Positions 8,108-16,681 of a stretch of 64,000 nucleotides of DNA are shown here, piece by piece. Made by a program: the position numbers and the translations under genes. The notes under the pieces are model-generated. The model saw nothing but the letters and a program-made list of their open reading frames with translations. It made no database searches and was not told where the DNA came from. Origin of the DNA: Actinoplanes solisilvae (GTDB taxonomy: Bacteria > Actinomycetota > Actinomycetes > Mycobacteriales > Micromonosporaceae); NCBI RefSeq assembly GCF_003999975.1, contig NZ_RJAC01000015.1, positions 62,001 through 126,000 of the forward strand. Reading direction: 5' to 3'. Position 1 is the stretch's first letter, and each line of letters opens with the position of its first letter.

Positions 8108-9397
8108 TCAGGGTGTCCAGAGGCCGGTCGCGACGGCCTTGGTCAGGGAGGCGTTGGCGTCGTCGCCGTCGAGGGACCACATCATGGCTCCGCCGAGGCC
8201 CTTCGAGCGGATCCACAACGACTTCTGCAGAAGCACGGCCGGGTCGTCGTAGGTCCAGAACGTCGTGCCGTCGAAGAGCCACGCGTGGCCGGACTTCAGA
8301 TCGCGGTGGACCTTGAAGCCGGGCAGGTTCTTCACCGTCTTGTAGTCCTCGGTGCCGGCGGCGAACTTGCCCGGCGCCGGGCCGGTGGCGGTGGCGAAGA
8401 GGCCGTTGCCGCCGCTGGTGATGCCGGTCCAGCCCTGGCTGTAGTAGGGCATGCCTAGCACCAGCTTCTGCCGCGGAGCCCCGACCGACAACCACTTGTT
8501 GATCGCGACCTCGGAGGAGAAGTCGGGGTTGTCGGGGGCGCCGGCCGGCACGCGCAGGGCCGACTGCTGGTTGGCCCGGTTCTCCCACGAGCCGTGGAAG
8601 TCGTAGCCCTGGACCGTGGCGAAGTCCAGGTAGCGGAAGATCTTGCCTTCGAAGCCGGCGTCGACCTTCGCGGGCGCGGCGGGCAGGAACGCCGTCAGGT
8701 CGTACCGCTTCTTGGTGGTGCGGGAGAGCTTGTCGAGCTGGGCCCGGAACTCGGCCGTCAGCAGCGTGAAGTTCCGCTTGTCCTCGGGCCGGATGATGTT
8801 GCCGACCTCGCCGGACGAGCCGGGCCACTCCCAGTCGAGGTCGATGCCGTCCAGCACGCCGGCGGCGACGCCCGCGGGCAGGCCGGGCAGGTTGCCCTTG
8901 ATCCACAGGTCGACGCAGGACGCGACGAGCTTCTTGCGGGAGGCGTCGGTCAGGGCCGCGTCGGAGAAGTATTTCGAGCCGGTCCAGCCACCCAGCGAGA
9001 TGAGCACGCGCAGACGAGGGTTCTTGGCTTTGAGCTCGGCGATCTGGTTGAGGTTGCCGCTGATCGGCTGGCCGGCCACGTCGGCGACGCCGTCGACGCT
9101 GAGCTCGGCCGAGAAGGGGGTCTGCCAGTCGGCCCACGGGTCGGCCGAGGCGCAGACGCCGTCGGCGGTGACCGGGCCGAACGCGTAGTTGATGTGGGTG
9201 AGCCGGGACGCGGCACCCGACTGCTGCACTTTGGCCAGCTGGAAGTCGCGGCCGTAGATGCCCCACTGCGTGAAATATCCGACCTTGACGTATTTCTTGG
9301 CACCGGCCTGAGCGGGCGAGGAAGGTATCGCGGTGACGGTCAGCGCGACCACGGCGGTAGCGGCCGCGGCGACGAGACGTCGGGTCCGAACGCGCAT
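8108..9397 (-). CDS. Secreted GH18 chitinase
   Basis: Extracellular chitinase of 429 residues that hydrolyses beta-1,4 bonds of chitin with substrate assistance. Residues 1-31 form a Sec-type signal peptide (RTRR start, hydrophobic core, SPAQA cleavage region). The catalytic GH18 barrel shows SLGGWTGS and the diagnostic DGIDLDWE (Asp183, Asp186, Asp188, acid/base Glu190), then MPYYSQGW and the closing GAMMWSLDGDD strand. There is no chitin-binding or fibronectin module, so it is a single-domain enzyme. GGAGG precedes ATG 9397. The 162-bp upstream region holds two separate inverted-repeat systems and a promoter, implying substrate-dependent control. Confidence 0.93.
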   Translation of the reverse strand: MRVRTRRLVAAAATAVVALTVTAIPSSPAQAGAKKYVKVGYFTQWGIYGRDFQLAKVQQSGAASRLTHINYAFGPVTADGVCASADPWADWQTPFSAELSVDGVADVAGQPISGNLNQIAELKAKNPRLRVLISLGGWTGSKYFSDAALTDASRKKLVASCVDLWIKGNLPGLPAGVAAGVLDGIDLDWEWPGSSGEVGNIIRPEDKRNFTLLTAEFRAQLDKLSRTTKKRYDLTAFLPAAPAKVDAGFEGKIFRYLDFATVQGYDFHGSWENRANQQSALRVPAGAPDNPDFSSEVAINKWLSVGAPRQKLVLGMPYYSQGWTGITSGGNGLFATATGPAPGKFAAGTEDYKTVKNLPGFKVHRDLKSGHAWLFDGTTFWTYDDPAVLLQKSLWIRSKGLGGAMMWSLDGDDANASLTKAVATGLWTP

Positions 9398-9410
9398 GAG
9401 CCCTCCAGGG

Positions 9411-9458
9411 GCGAAACGTTGAAGAAAGTTTCCTAATTGAGGAAGCTAAACGTCTCGC
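9411..9458 (-). promoter_or_regulatory. Nested inverted repeats in chitinase 5' region
   Basis: Outer arms GCGAAACGTT (9411-9420) and AACGTCTCGC (9449-9458) match in 9 of 10 positions as an inverted repeat. Inside lies TTCCT-AATTG-AGGAA (9430-9444). It sits between the promoter and the ribosome binding site of the chitinase, so it can act as an operator or fold in the mRNA. Confidence 0.5.
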
Positions 9459-9481
9459 CCCGGCAAGGCAACCAGGAGAAT

Positions 9482-9548
9482 GAGGATTATTCAGGCTAGC
9501 TCGTCGATAAGGTCAAGTCCTCGCTCCACCGAAGCCTGAATAACCCTC
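9482..9548 (-). promoter_or_regulatory. Chitinase promoter flanked by a 16-bp inverted repeat
   Basis: Arms GAGGATTATTCAGGCT (9482-9497) and AGCCTGAATAACCCTC (9533-9548) are inverted copies with 15 of 16 matches, separated by 35 bp. Between and overlapping them, on the minus strand, is TTGACC (9511-9516), 17 bp, then TGAATA (9488-9493). One arm covers the -10 and the other lies upstream of the -35, an arrangement suited to two operator sites. Confidence 0.55.
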
Positions 9549-9559
9549 AATCGATGCGA

Positions 9560-10690
9560 CTAGCGTAAATGGGCCGTTTCGTTCACCGAACGCACCGCCA
9601 GATTTCCGTCCGGCCACACGTCCATCGTGGAGATTCCCGCCGCGTCGAGGAACAGGCGGTGCAGGAACGCGTCGGAGGCGGCCAGCGCGTCACGCAGGAT
9701 CAACTTGATCGGCGACACGTGCGAGACCACGACAACGACCCCACCCGCGTACGACTGGAGGATCGTCGCCATCGCGCCGCGTACCCGCTTCGAGGCCGCC
9801 TGGAACGACTCGCCCCCCGGAGGCGCGACGCTGGTCGAGTCGAGCCACGCCTGCATCTCGCGCGGCCAGCCCTCCTGCACCTCGGCGAAGGTCAGCCCCT
9901 CCCACACCCCGAAGTCGACCTCGATCAGGTCGTCGACGACCGTCACCGGCACGCCGCCCACCTCGGCCGAGATCAACTCAGCCGTACGCACGCAGCGGCT
10001 CAACGGTGAGCTGACGATGGCTGTCACGTCGCGCGCGATCCCGGCCACCCGGCCGCCCGCGGCCATCGCCTGCGCCTGGCCCTGGTCGGAGAGCGCGACG
10101 TCGCCGCGGCCCGAGTAACGGCCCTGCTGGGTGAAGATCGTCTCACCGTGGCGCACGAGGATGAGCCGGGTCGCGTCGTCGAGCGACGGCGGCGCCCACG
10201 AGCGCGGCGCCGAGGCGGCGGAGAAGGCCGACCCGGAAGAAGCCGGCGCCGCGGTGACCTCGGGCTCGATGCGATCGGCCACCGGTTTGCCCGCGGCCTC
10301 GTCCATCGCCCGGTTGGCCAGCGCGTCGGCCGCCTTGTTGCGCTCGCGCGGGATCCACTCGAAGGTCACCTTGCCGACCCGGGCGACCAGCTGGGCGGCC
10401 TCGGCGGCGAGCGGACGCAGCCCCGCGTTCTTGATCTGCCAGCGGCCCGACATCTGCTCGACCACGAGCTTGGAGTCCATGCGCACACCGACCTCGGTGG
10501 CGCCGAGCTCGATCGCGGCCTTGAGCCCCTCGATCAGCCCCGTGTATTCGGCGACGTTGTTGGTGGTCACGCCGAGGGAGCCGTACCGCTCAAGCAGGAT
10601 CTCGCCGTCGGCGTCGCGCACCACCGAGCCGTACCCGGCCGGTCCGGGGTTGCCCCGGGACCCGCCGTCGGCCTCGACGAGAACTCTCAC
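9560..10690 (-). CDS. Bifunctional RNase H / histidine phosphatase
   Basis: Protein of 376 residues joining an N-terminal RNase HI domain (EADGGSRGNPGPAGYGSV at the start, then the YTGLIEGLKAA and MDSKLVVEQM carboxylate motifs) to a C-terminal histidine phosphatase domain (LILVRHGETIFTQQGRYSG). The layout is that of M. tuberculosis Rv2228c, whose homologues remove RNA from RNA:DNA hybrids and act as acid or alpha-ribazole-type phosphatases. GTG 10690 was chosen: it overlaps the zinc-ribbon gene stop by 4 bp (GTGA) and puts the first catalytic Asp near residue 7. Last gene of a coupled three-gene operon. Confidence 0.9.
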   Translation of the reverse strand: MRVLVEADGGSRGNPGPAGYGSVVRDADGEILLERYGSLGVTTNNVAEYTGLIEGLKAAIELGATEVGVRMDSKLVVEQMSGRWQIKNAGLRPLAAEAAQLVARVGKVTFEWIPRERNKAADALANRAMDEAAGKPVADRIEPEVTAAPASSGSAFSAASAPRSWAPPSLDDATRLILVRHGETIFTQQGRYSGRGDVALSDQGQAQAMAAGGRVAGIARDVTAIVSSPLSRCVRTAELISAEVGGVPVTVVDDLIEVDFGVWEGLTFAEVQEGWPREMQAWLDSTSVAPPGGESFQAASKRVRGAMATILQSYAGGVVVVVSHVSPIKLILRDALAASDAFLHRLFLDAAGISTMDVWPDGNLAVRSVNETAHLR

Positions 10691-11421
10691 AGGCCCGATT
10701 CTTTCGTACGGACCATGATGCGGCGGCACTCCTCGCAGCGAACCACCTCGTCGGGGGCGGCCGACCGCACCCGGTTGAGGTCGGCGCCGTAGAGCTCGAT
10801 GCGGCAGCCGCCGCAGCGCCCGGACTGGAACAGCGCGGCGCCCAGCCCCGAGTCGAGCCGGATCTTGTCGTAGAGGGTGACGAGATCGGCCGGCAGGTCG
10901 GCCGAGAGCGGACCCCGGGAGGAGGTCTTGAACTCCTGCTCCTTGGCGATGTCGGCCAGCGCCTCGTCGCGCCGCCGCTCGGCCGCCTCGCGCCGTTCGG
11001 TGGCCGCGGCCATCCGGCCCTGCACCTCGGTCAGGGCGGCCTCGGCCGACTCCTTCTGCTCCATCAGTTCGAGCTCGGCGTCCTCGAGCTCGGACTGCCG
11101 CCGGTTGAGGGTGGCCAGCTCGTGCTGCAGGCCTTCGATCTCGCGCAGGGCGCCGCCGGCGTCGAGCCTCTTCTGGTCACGGTCCTTGCGGACCCGTACC
11201 TGCTCGATGTCTTTCTCGAAACGGGTGATGTCGCGGTCGAGGTCGTCCACCGCGACCTGCGCCCGGACCCGCTCGTCCTCGAGCCCGGAGATCTCCCGCG
11301 CGACGGCGTCGATCTCGGCGAGCTCGGGCAGCGATTTACGCCGGTGCGCGAGCTGCGCCAGGGCGGTGTCGACGGCTTGCAGGTCGAGCAAGCGGCGCTG
11401 GGCTTCCGGCGAGGCCTTCAC
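10687..11421 (-). CDS. Coiled-coil C4 zinc-ribbon protein (CT398/Rv2229c-like)
   Basis: Protein of 244 residues: a long charged helical region (about residues 1-185, heptad-like, forming an antiparallel coiled coil) followed by a C4 zinc ribbon with CGGC and CEEC pairs about 20 residues apart. It belongs to the CT398/zf-RING_7 family, proposed to bind nucleic acid or secretion and sigma factor partners, with no settled function. The GTG start at 11421 overlaps the Nif3 stop by 4 bp, and its own stop overlaps the RNase H start, so translation of the three genes is coupled. Confidence 0.88.
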   Translation of the reverse strand: MKASPEAQRRLLDLQAVDTALAQLAHRRKSLPELAEIDAVAREISGLEDERVRAQVAVDDLDRDITRFEKDIEQVRVRKDRDQKRLDAGGALREIEGLQHELATLNRRQSELEDAELELMEQKESAEAALTEVQGRMAAATERREAAERRRDEALADIAKEQEFKTSSRGPLSADLPADLVTLYDKIRLDSGLGAALFQSGRCGGCRIELYGADLNRVRSAAPDEVVRCEECRRIMVRTKESGL

Positions 11422-12275
11422 AGCAGGGGCTCCTTCTTTTCGGGTACGTCCCTGGCGTGCACGGTCCAGGGGTCGGTGTCCACATCAGACACGATGGTTT
11501 CGGCGCCGAACGTCTCGCGCAGCCAGGCGGCGACGTCGTCGAGCCACGGGCGCTCGGTCGCCCAGTGCGCGACGTCGACCAGCGCGGGTCCGTTCTCGGC
11601 GAGGTGCTCGCTCGCGGGGTGGTGGCGAAGATCGGCACAAAGGTACGCGTCGACACCCGCCCGGGTCGCGTCGGCGAGGAAGCTGTCGCCCGCGCCGCCG
11701 CAGACGGCGATCGTACGCAAGATCTTGGCGGGGTCGCCGGCCGCCCGCACCCCGGCCGAGGTGGTGGGCAGCAGGGTGGCCGCGTAGCCGGTGAACTCGG
11801 CCAGGTTCATCGGCTCGTCGAGCTCGCCGACGCGGCCCAGGCCTCGGCCCTCGCCCGCGGCGGCACCCACGGCCGGCACCAGGGGCCGCAGGTCGCGCAG
11901 GCGCAGGCGGGCGGCGAGCGCGTCGGACACGCCGGGGTTCGCCACGTCGGCATTTGTGTGCGCGACGTAGAGGGCGACGTCACTCCGGATCAACCGGTGC
12001 ACGATGCGGCCCTTGAAGGTGTCGGGCGCGATCGACGAGACCGGCTTGAGCAGCAGCGGGTGGTGGGCCACGATCAGGTCGGCCCGCACCTCGAGCGCCT
12101 GGTCGACCGTCTCGGGCACGCAGTCGACGACGCAGAGGATGCGGCGGACCGAGTGCTCGAAGTCGCCGAGCACCAGCCCGACCCGGTCCCACGACTCCGC
12201 CCAGTCGCGCGGATAGCGCCGGTCGAGGGCGCTCACCACGTCGAGGACGGTCGGTGCTGCGGCAGAGTCGGTCAC
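11418..12275 (-). CDS. Nif3-like dinuclear metal-centre protein
   Basis: Protein of 285 residues of the Nif3/YbgI/DUF34 family, toroidal hexamers with a dinuclear metal site and a debated GTP cyclohydrolase-type or damage-control role. Motifs include DWAESWDRVGLVLGD near the N-terminus, VAHHPLLLKPVSSI (metal ligands) and the C-terminal AHWATERPW. GTG 12275 was preferred because TAGAGT lies 8 nt upstream; a TTG at 12284 is also in frame. First gene of the coupled operon with the zinc-ribbon and RNase H genes, the same order as Rv2230c-Rv2228c of M. tuberculosis. Confidence 0.88.
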   Translation of the reverse strand: MTDSAAAPTVLDVVSALDRRYPRDWAESWDRVGLVLGDFEHSVRRILCVVDCVPETVDQALEVRADLIVAHHPLLLKPVSSIAPDTFKGRIVHRLIRSDVALYVAHTNADVANPGVSDALAARLRLRDLRPLVPAVGAAAGEGRGLGRVGELDEPMNLAEFTGYAATLLPTTSAGVRAAGDPAKILRTIAVCGGAGDSFLADATRAGVDAYLCADLRHHPASEHLAENGPALVDVAHWATERPWLDDVAAWLRETFGAETIVSDVDTDPWTVHARDVPEKKEPLL

Positions 12276-12324
12276 GGCCGCCAACTCTATCGGGCCGGAG
12301 CCCTCGAATCGCCAGGACAGGGGC

Positions 12325-12909
12325 CTACGCGGGTTCCACCCGGCTGCCGCTGCTCATCGTCACCGGGTTGGTGACGGCCTGCAGGGCACGCCGCCACGGG
12401 AACTGGCTGCGAAACCGGTCGGTCTGTCCCGGATTGCCGAGCCGGCAGACGTCCTCGCCGTAGAGAACGTGCACGCCCCAGTCCTTTAGCTTCGCGAGGC
12501 TGTCGTGCAGCGCGGGGTGCAGAGCCATGACCTTGTTCGTGTACGGCACGACGGCCGTGGGCACGCCGTAGCCGTAGCCCTCGACCAGCAGGCCGAGAAC
12601 CAGGGTGTCGGTGATGCCAGCGGCCCACTTGTTGACGGTGTTGACCGTGGCCGGCGCGACGATCATCGCGTCGGCGCCGGGCAGCACGTCGGGGTCGCCC
12701 GGGCCCTTGTAATAGGTGCGAACCGGGTGGCCGGTCTGCTGCTGGAGGGCGGCCACGTCGACGAACTTGCGCCCGTCGGGCGTCGTGATCACGCAGACGT
12801 CCCAGCCCTCCTGCTGGGCGAGACCGACCAGGATGCCGACGTCGCGCGCCATGGGTGAACCGCAGACCAGGACGTACAGCACGCCGGGAGCGGAGTTACC
12901 GGTCGTCAC
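12325..12909 (-). CDS. Flavoprotein (HFCD/DfpA-like)
   Basis: Protein of 194 residues of the flavin-dependent Cys-decarboxylase fold (PPC decarboxylase/UbiX-like). The N-terminus LYVLVCGSPMARDVGILVGL forms the nucleotide-binding strand-loop-helix and DAMIVAPATVNTVNKWAAG is the typical FMN-contact motif. The substrate is unknown. It lies 44 bp downstream of an XRE regulator on the same strand and opposite a primase-like gene. This trio seems to recur in actinomycetes, which suggests the flavoprotein works in a regulatory or developmental locus rather than in coenzyme A synthesis. Confidence 0.85.
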   Translation of the reverse strand: MTTGNSAPGVLYVLVCGSPMARDVGILVGLAQQEGWDVCVITTPDGRKFVDVAALQQQTGHPVRTYYKGPGDPDVLPGADAMIVAPATVNTVNKWAAGITDTLVLGLLVEGYGYGVPTAVVPYTNKVMALHPALHDSLAKLKDWGVHVLYGEDVCRLGNPGQTDRFRSQFPWRRALQAVTNPVTMSSGSRVEPA

Positions 12910-12953
12910 GCGCTACCCTCCCGTCCGCACTCGAGACCGGTTCGAAAACCCGC

Positions 12954-14189
12954 TCATACACCGACTCCCATCTGCTCGGCCAGTTCCGCTATCGGAGCCG
13001 GCGGAGTGCCCCGCGTCCGGCGGAGCACGTCGGAAAGAACCTCGTGCGCGAGCGGGCGGCAACGGATCTCGCTCGGGGCGAGCCGGTCGCCCTCGAGCAG
13101 CATCTCGCTGGCCTTCTCGACGTTGCCGATCTGCGTGTAGCCGCGGGCGATGTCCAGGTAGTGGTGCGCCCGGCGCTCGGGCAGCATCGCGTTGAAGCCG
13201 ACCACGTCGAGGTTCTCGTGCGTCTCGACCGCCATGCGGCCGTCGCCCAGCTCGACCGCGGTCGCGCAGCGGTGCAGCGCCACGTTGGTCGGGCCGAAGC
13301 TGGTCCAGTAGTGGTTGAAGTCGCCACCCAGCTCGAGGGACGCCTGTTCGGCGCCGCAGAGCAGGTCTCGTACGGTCGCACTGTCGCCGATGCGGGCCGC
13401 GGCCATCGCCCCGTTCAGCAGCAGCATCCCGTAGACCGAGAGGCGCTCCTCCTTGCGTTCGGGGTCGTCCGCGTAACCGGACGCGAGCCGGTTGGCGATG
13501 TTGACGTTGACCTCGAGCGAGGGCCGCACCCGGCCGAGTGCCCGCAGCGCGCTGCCCACCCGATAGCTGGCCAGCCCGGCCAGCAGACGGTCACCGGCCC
13601 GCTGGGAGACGGCGATCGAGCGGTCGGCCGCCAGCCACGACAGCTCGTGCTCGCCGACCTTACGCAGCGCGGACGACGCGATCTGGTAGACCTGGCCCAG
13701 CAGGTGGGCCGCCTCTTTACTCTCGGCGCCGGTGGCATAGGCACTGTCGGCCGCCTGGGCGTCGCGCAGCAGTTTGGGCAGCGTACGGGCGAGCACGCCG
13801 TACTTCGCATGCTGGAAGGTCAGCCACGCGTGACTGACCGCCTTGCGCATCTCGGCGATCGGCGGCGAATGCGGCACCGCCTGGAAGAACGCGCTCATCT
13901 GGTCGTATCGCTCCAGGGCGGCGCGGATCTCCTCCACCTCGACCTGGTCGATACAGTTCTGTGTCTCGGGCCGGCGCTCCACGTCCTTGCCCAGCAGAAG
14001 CTGGACGTCGACCTGCAGTACATCGGCGATCTCGTAGACGACGGAGAACTTGTCGAGCCGGCGGACTCCCCGCTCCACCTTGTCGACCCAGCTCTTGGAC
14101 TTTCCCAGCCGGTCAGCGAAGACCTGCTGGGACATTTTGCGTCGACCGCGCCAATAGGCGACGCGGCGGCCGATCGGCAGCTCGTCCAC
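12954..14189 (-). CDS. XRE-family regulator with TPR-like C-terminal region
   Basis: Protein of 411 residues. Residues about 8-65 form an XRE helix-turn-helix (RVAYWRGRRKMSQQVFADRL then SKSWVDKVERG). The remainder is helical, with Ala/Leu-rich repeated pairs resembling tetratricopeptide repeats, as in peptide- or ligand-sensing regulators. It is transcribed divergently from the primase-like gene across 240 bp and ahead of the flavoprotein gene, so it probably controls these neighbours. An inverted repeat (AGCTCATCG at 14202-14210 with CGACGAGCT at 14222-14230) lies just before its start and is a candidate operator. Confidence 0.85.
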   Translation of the reverse strand: MDELPIGRRVAYWRGRRKMSQQVFADRLGKSKSWVDKVERGVRRLDKFSVVYEIADVLQVDVQLLLGKDVERRPETQNCIDQVEVEEIRAALERYDQMSAFFQAVPHSPPIAEMRKAVSHAWLTFQHAKYGVLARTLPKLLRDAQAADSAYATGAESKEAAHLLGQVYQIASSALRKVGEHELSWLAADRSIAVSQRAGDRLLAGLASYRVGSALRALGRVRPSLEVNVNIANRLASGYADDPERKEERLSVYGMLLLNGAMAAARIGDSATVRDLLCGAEQASLELGGDFNHYWTSFGPTNVALHRCATAVELGDGRMAVETHENLDVVGFNAMLPERRAHHYLDIARGYTQIGNVEKASEMLLEGDRLAPSEIRCRPLAHEVLSDVLRRTRGTPPAPIAELAEQMGVGV

Positions 14190-14429
14190 GGTGCCTCCCC
14201 CAGCTCATCGACGACCCCCGCCGACGAGCTCTTGTGTCATCTGCAGTCTGAACCCAACACGACCGCGCACGTCGCACAGCGTGTGTGATCGCCTGCTCAC
14301 CGATGCTCGTAGTTTTTCTGGCAACTTGCAAAGGGTGGATCTGCCGGAACCAACGAGGTGTGTCGCGCTTGGATACGGCGTACCGGGCTGATATAGCGCG
14401 GGGCCACCCAGATCGGGGGTTATCGAGCC

Positions 14430-15109
14430 ATGCAGTGGACAGTCCATCGACCGTTCGTACCGCCCACGCTCCTCGATCGATCGCGGCTGCGCCGGGCCGC
14501 GCTGCGTTACGCCGCGCACGGATGGGCCGTCACGCCGGGTGCGCGCCTGGCCGGTCACCGCTTCGCGTGCGGCCGTCCGGGCTGCCCGATCATGGCGTGC
14601 CACCCGGCCCTGGAGGCCTGGGAGGAGACCGCGAGCGCCGACGCCGCCCAGGTGCAGGCGTGGTGGCGGCACACGCCGCACACCGTGCTGCTCGTGACCG
14701 GGCGGTGCTTCGACGTCCTCGAGGTGCCGGCCACGCTCGGCCTGCGGGCGCTCGGCACGGCCTGCTCCACACCGGAGTGCTCGGCGTCGAGCAGGCCGAC
14801 GCCCGCGGCCCGGTCGCGGTGACCGCCACCGGGCGCTGGATGTTCCTGGTCCGGCCGGGCCGGCCGCTGCGGTCCGAGTTGGATCACCGGCTCGACGTGG
14901 TGCGGCACGGGCTCGGCTCGTGGATCCCGGCGGCACCCAGTCGTACGCTCGAAGGCCCCGTACGCTGGGCGGTCTCGCCGGAACGGGTGCGGTGGCGGCT
15001 GCCCGACGCCGAGGTCGTGCAGGGGTTGCTGACCGACGCGCTCGGCCCGGTTCGCGAGCCTCGGGTCATCGTGCCCCGGCAGTTGTCCACGGCGCGCCGC
15101 GGGGCGTGA
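14430..15109 (+). pseudogene. Primase/polymerase-like (Prim-Pol N-terminal) gene with -1 frameshift
   Basis: Reading starts at ATG 14430 (MQWTVHRPFVPPTLLDRSRL) and matches the N-terminal bifunctional DNA primase/polymerase domain type (AALRYAAHGWAVTPG, CHPALEAWEE). Near 14755-14761 the frame is lost: the expected continuation (TGLLHTGVLGVEQ, then RWMFLVRPGRPLR, SWIPAAPSR and GPVRWAVSPE) is in the frame shifted by one base and ends at 15109. Inserting one G in GGCACGGCCTG restores a protein of about 226 residues. Coding quality is intact on both sides, so this is either a recent mutation or a sequencing error. The domain is short and lacks a helicase part, so a true primase role is doubtful. 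It is divergent from the XRE regulator. Confidence 0.75.
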
Positions 15110-15206
15110 CGAGGGCCCGGCCGCCGAAGGACTGGACGGGTCACGGGCTCGGACCGGCGTACGCATGTCGTGGTCAACCTAGTGCCTATCCAGCGTGACG
15201 GTCGAG

Positions 15207-15815
15207 TCACTCATCGAAATGAACTTTGCGCGGCCGGGCTCGTACGTGGATGCGGGCACCCTGACTGTCGAAGATCGAGAGAAACTCGACGGCCCCGCCC
15301 TCGGCACCGCCGAACCAGTGCGGCACCCGGGTGTCGAACTCGGCCGCCTCGCCCGCCGGCAGCACCAGGTCGTGCTCGCCGAGCACCAGCCGCAGCCGGC
15401 CGCTCATCACGTAGAGCCACTCGTAGCCCTCGTGCGTCTTCGGGTCCGGCTGCTGCGCCGGCCCGGCCTCGATGATGTGCTTGAACGCCTGCGGGCCGCC
15501 GGGGTTGCGGGTCAGCGGCAGGATCGTCTGGCCGTAGCGGTGGATCGGGCGCGCGTAGACCCGGGGGTCCCCGGTCGGCGGCGCGCCCACCAGCTCGTCG
15601 AGCGGCACCCGGTAGGCCCGGGCCAGCGGCAGCAGCAGCTCGAGGGTGGCCTTGCGCTGCCCGGACTCGAGCCGCGACAGGGTGCTCACCGAGATGCCGG
15701 TCAGCTCGGCCAGCGCCGTCAGGGTGATGCCCGCGTCCCGGCGCAGCGCCCGCAGCCGTGGGCCGACCTGCCGCAATACGTCCTCGTTTGCCAACACAGC
15801 AAAGAAGCTACGCAC
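15207..15815 (-). CDS. XRE-family regulator with cupin sensor domain
   Basis: Protein of 202 residues. An N-terminal XRE helix-turn-helix (about residues 15-75, with LTALAELTGISVSTLSRLES) is followed by a cupin barrel (EGYEWLYVMSGRLRLVLGEHD, then PAGEAAEFDTRVPHWFG), the layout of PuuR/SutR-type one-component regulators that sense a small ligand in the cupin. The GTG start at 15815 gives full domain coverage; an internal GTG seven codons later is possible. It is divergent from a thioredoxin-reductase-like gene with 29 bp between starts, so it probably controls both. Confidence 0.87.
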   Translation of the reverse strand: MRSFFAVLANEDVLRQVGPRLRALRRDAGITLTALAELTGISVSTLSRLESGQRKATLELLLPLARAYRVPLDELVGAPPTGDPRVYARPIHRYGQTILPLTRNPGGPQAFKHIIEAGPAQQPDPKTHEGYEWLYVMSGRLRLVLGEHDLVLPAGEAAEFDTRVPHWFGGAEGGAVEFLSIFDSQGARIHVRARPRKVHFDE

Positions 15816-15823
15816 TTTTGGCA
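15787..15823. promoter_or_regulatory. Inverted repeats between cupin regulator and oxidoreductase
   Basis: TGCCAA (15789-15794) and TTGGCA (15818-15823) form a perfect 6-bp inverted repeat. TTTGC/GCAAA (15787-15791 and 15799-15803) forms a second. Both overlap the regulator's start and lie 20-60 bp upstream of the oxidoreductase start. They are candidate binding sites for the adjacent XRE-cupin regulator. Confidence 0.35.
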
Positions 15824-15844
15824 GAGTCGCACCACCATGAGTTC

Positions 15845-16681
15845 ATGAACTATGACGTGATGGTGATCGGGGGCGGACCGGCCGGGCTGAGCGGCGCGGT
15901 GGCCCTGGGACGGGCGTTGCGCTCGGTACTGGTGATCGACTCCGGCGAGGGCCGCAACGCCCCCGCCGAGGGCATCCACAACTTCCTGACCCGCGACGGG
16001 ATGAGCCCCTCGGAGTTCCGGGCCGCGGGCCGGGCCGAGGTGGAACGGTACGGCGGGCGGGTGATCGAGGGCGAGGTCGTCTCGGCGGTCCCCGGCTTCG
16101 AGGTCACGCTGGCCTCGGGCGAGGTCCATCGGGGGCGGCGCCTGCTCGTCACCACCGGCCTGGCCGACCGGCTGCCCGACGTGCCCGGGCTGGCCGAGCG
16201 CTGGGGCCGCACCGTGCTGCACTGCCCCTACTGCCACGGCTACGAGGTGCGCGGCACGGCGATCGGCGTACTCGGCGATCTGGGCGACCCCGCAGCCGCC
16301 GACAAGGTGCGGCTCTGGAGCCAGTGGAGCCCCGACGTGCGCCTGCTGCCGCTCGACCAGGTCGCCGCGGTCGAGGCGGACGGCGTACGGATGACCGACG
16401 GCACGCTCGTCGCCCGCGACTATCTGGTGGTCACCACCCGGGTCGAGGCTCGCGCCGCGTTTCTCGGCACGCTGGGGCTCAAGGCCGTCGAGCACCCGAT
16501 GGGGATCGGCACCCACGTGCCCGCGATCGACCCGACCGGGCGCACCGAGGTGCCCGGCGTCTGGGTGGCCGGCAACGTCGCCGACCCGATGGCCCAGGTG
16601 ATCACCTCGGCGGCCGCCGGGACCATGGCCGGCGCGATGATCAACTTCGACCTGTTGCCGCCGGCTCCCGAAACCCCGTGA
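15845..16681 (+). CDS. Thioredoxin-reductase-like FAD/NAD(P) oxidoreductase
   Basis: Protein of 278 residues of the TrxR-like pyridine nucleotide-disulphide family. Visible features: FAD-binding VIGGGPAGLSGAVALGRA at residues 7-24, redox-active CPYC at 127-130 (HCPYCHGYEVRG), and the C-terminal FAD strand GVWVAGNVADPMAQV. It lacks a clear NADPH-binding GXGXXA in the middle domain (ATAIGVLGDLG-like region), as in TrxR-like enzymes whose electron source differs. ATG 15845 matches the family start. The last 14 residues are encoded by the first copy of a 41-bp tandem repeat shared with the convergent gene. Confidence 0.87.
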   Translation: MNYDVMVIGGGPAGLSGAVALGRALRSVLVIDSGEGRNAPAEGIHNFLTRDGMSPSEFRAAGRAEVERYGGRVIEGEVVSAVPGFEVTLASGEVHRGRRLLVTTGLADRLPDVPGLAERWGRTVLHCPYCHGYEVRGTAIGVLGDLGDPAAADKVRLWSQWSPDVRLLPLDQVAAVEADGVRMTDGTLVARDYLVVTTRVEARAAFLGTLGLKAVEHPMGIGTHVPAIDPTGRTEVPGVWVAGNVADPMAQVITSAAAGTMAGAMINFDLLPPAPETP

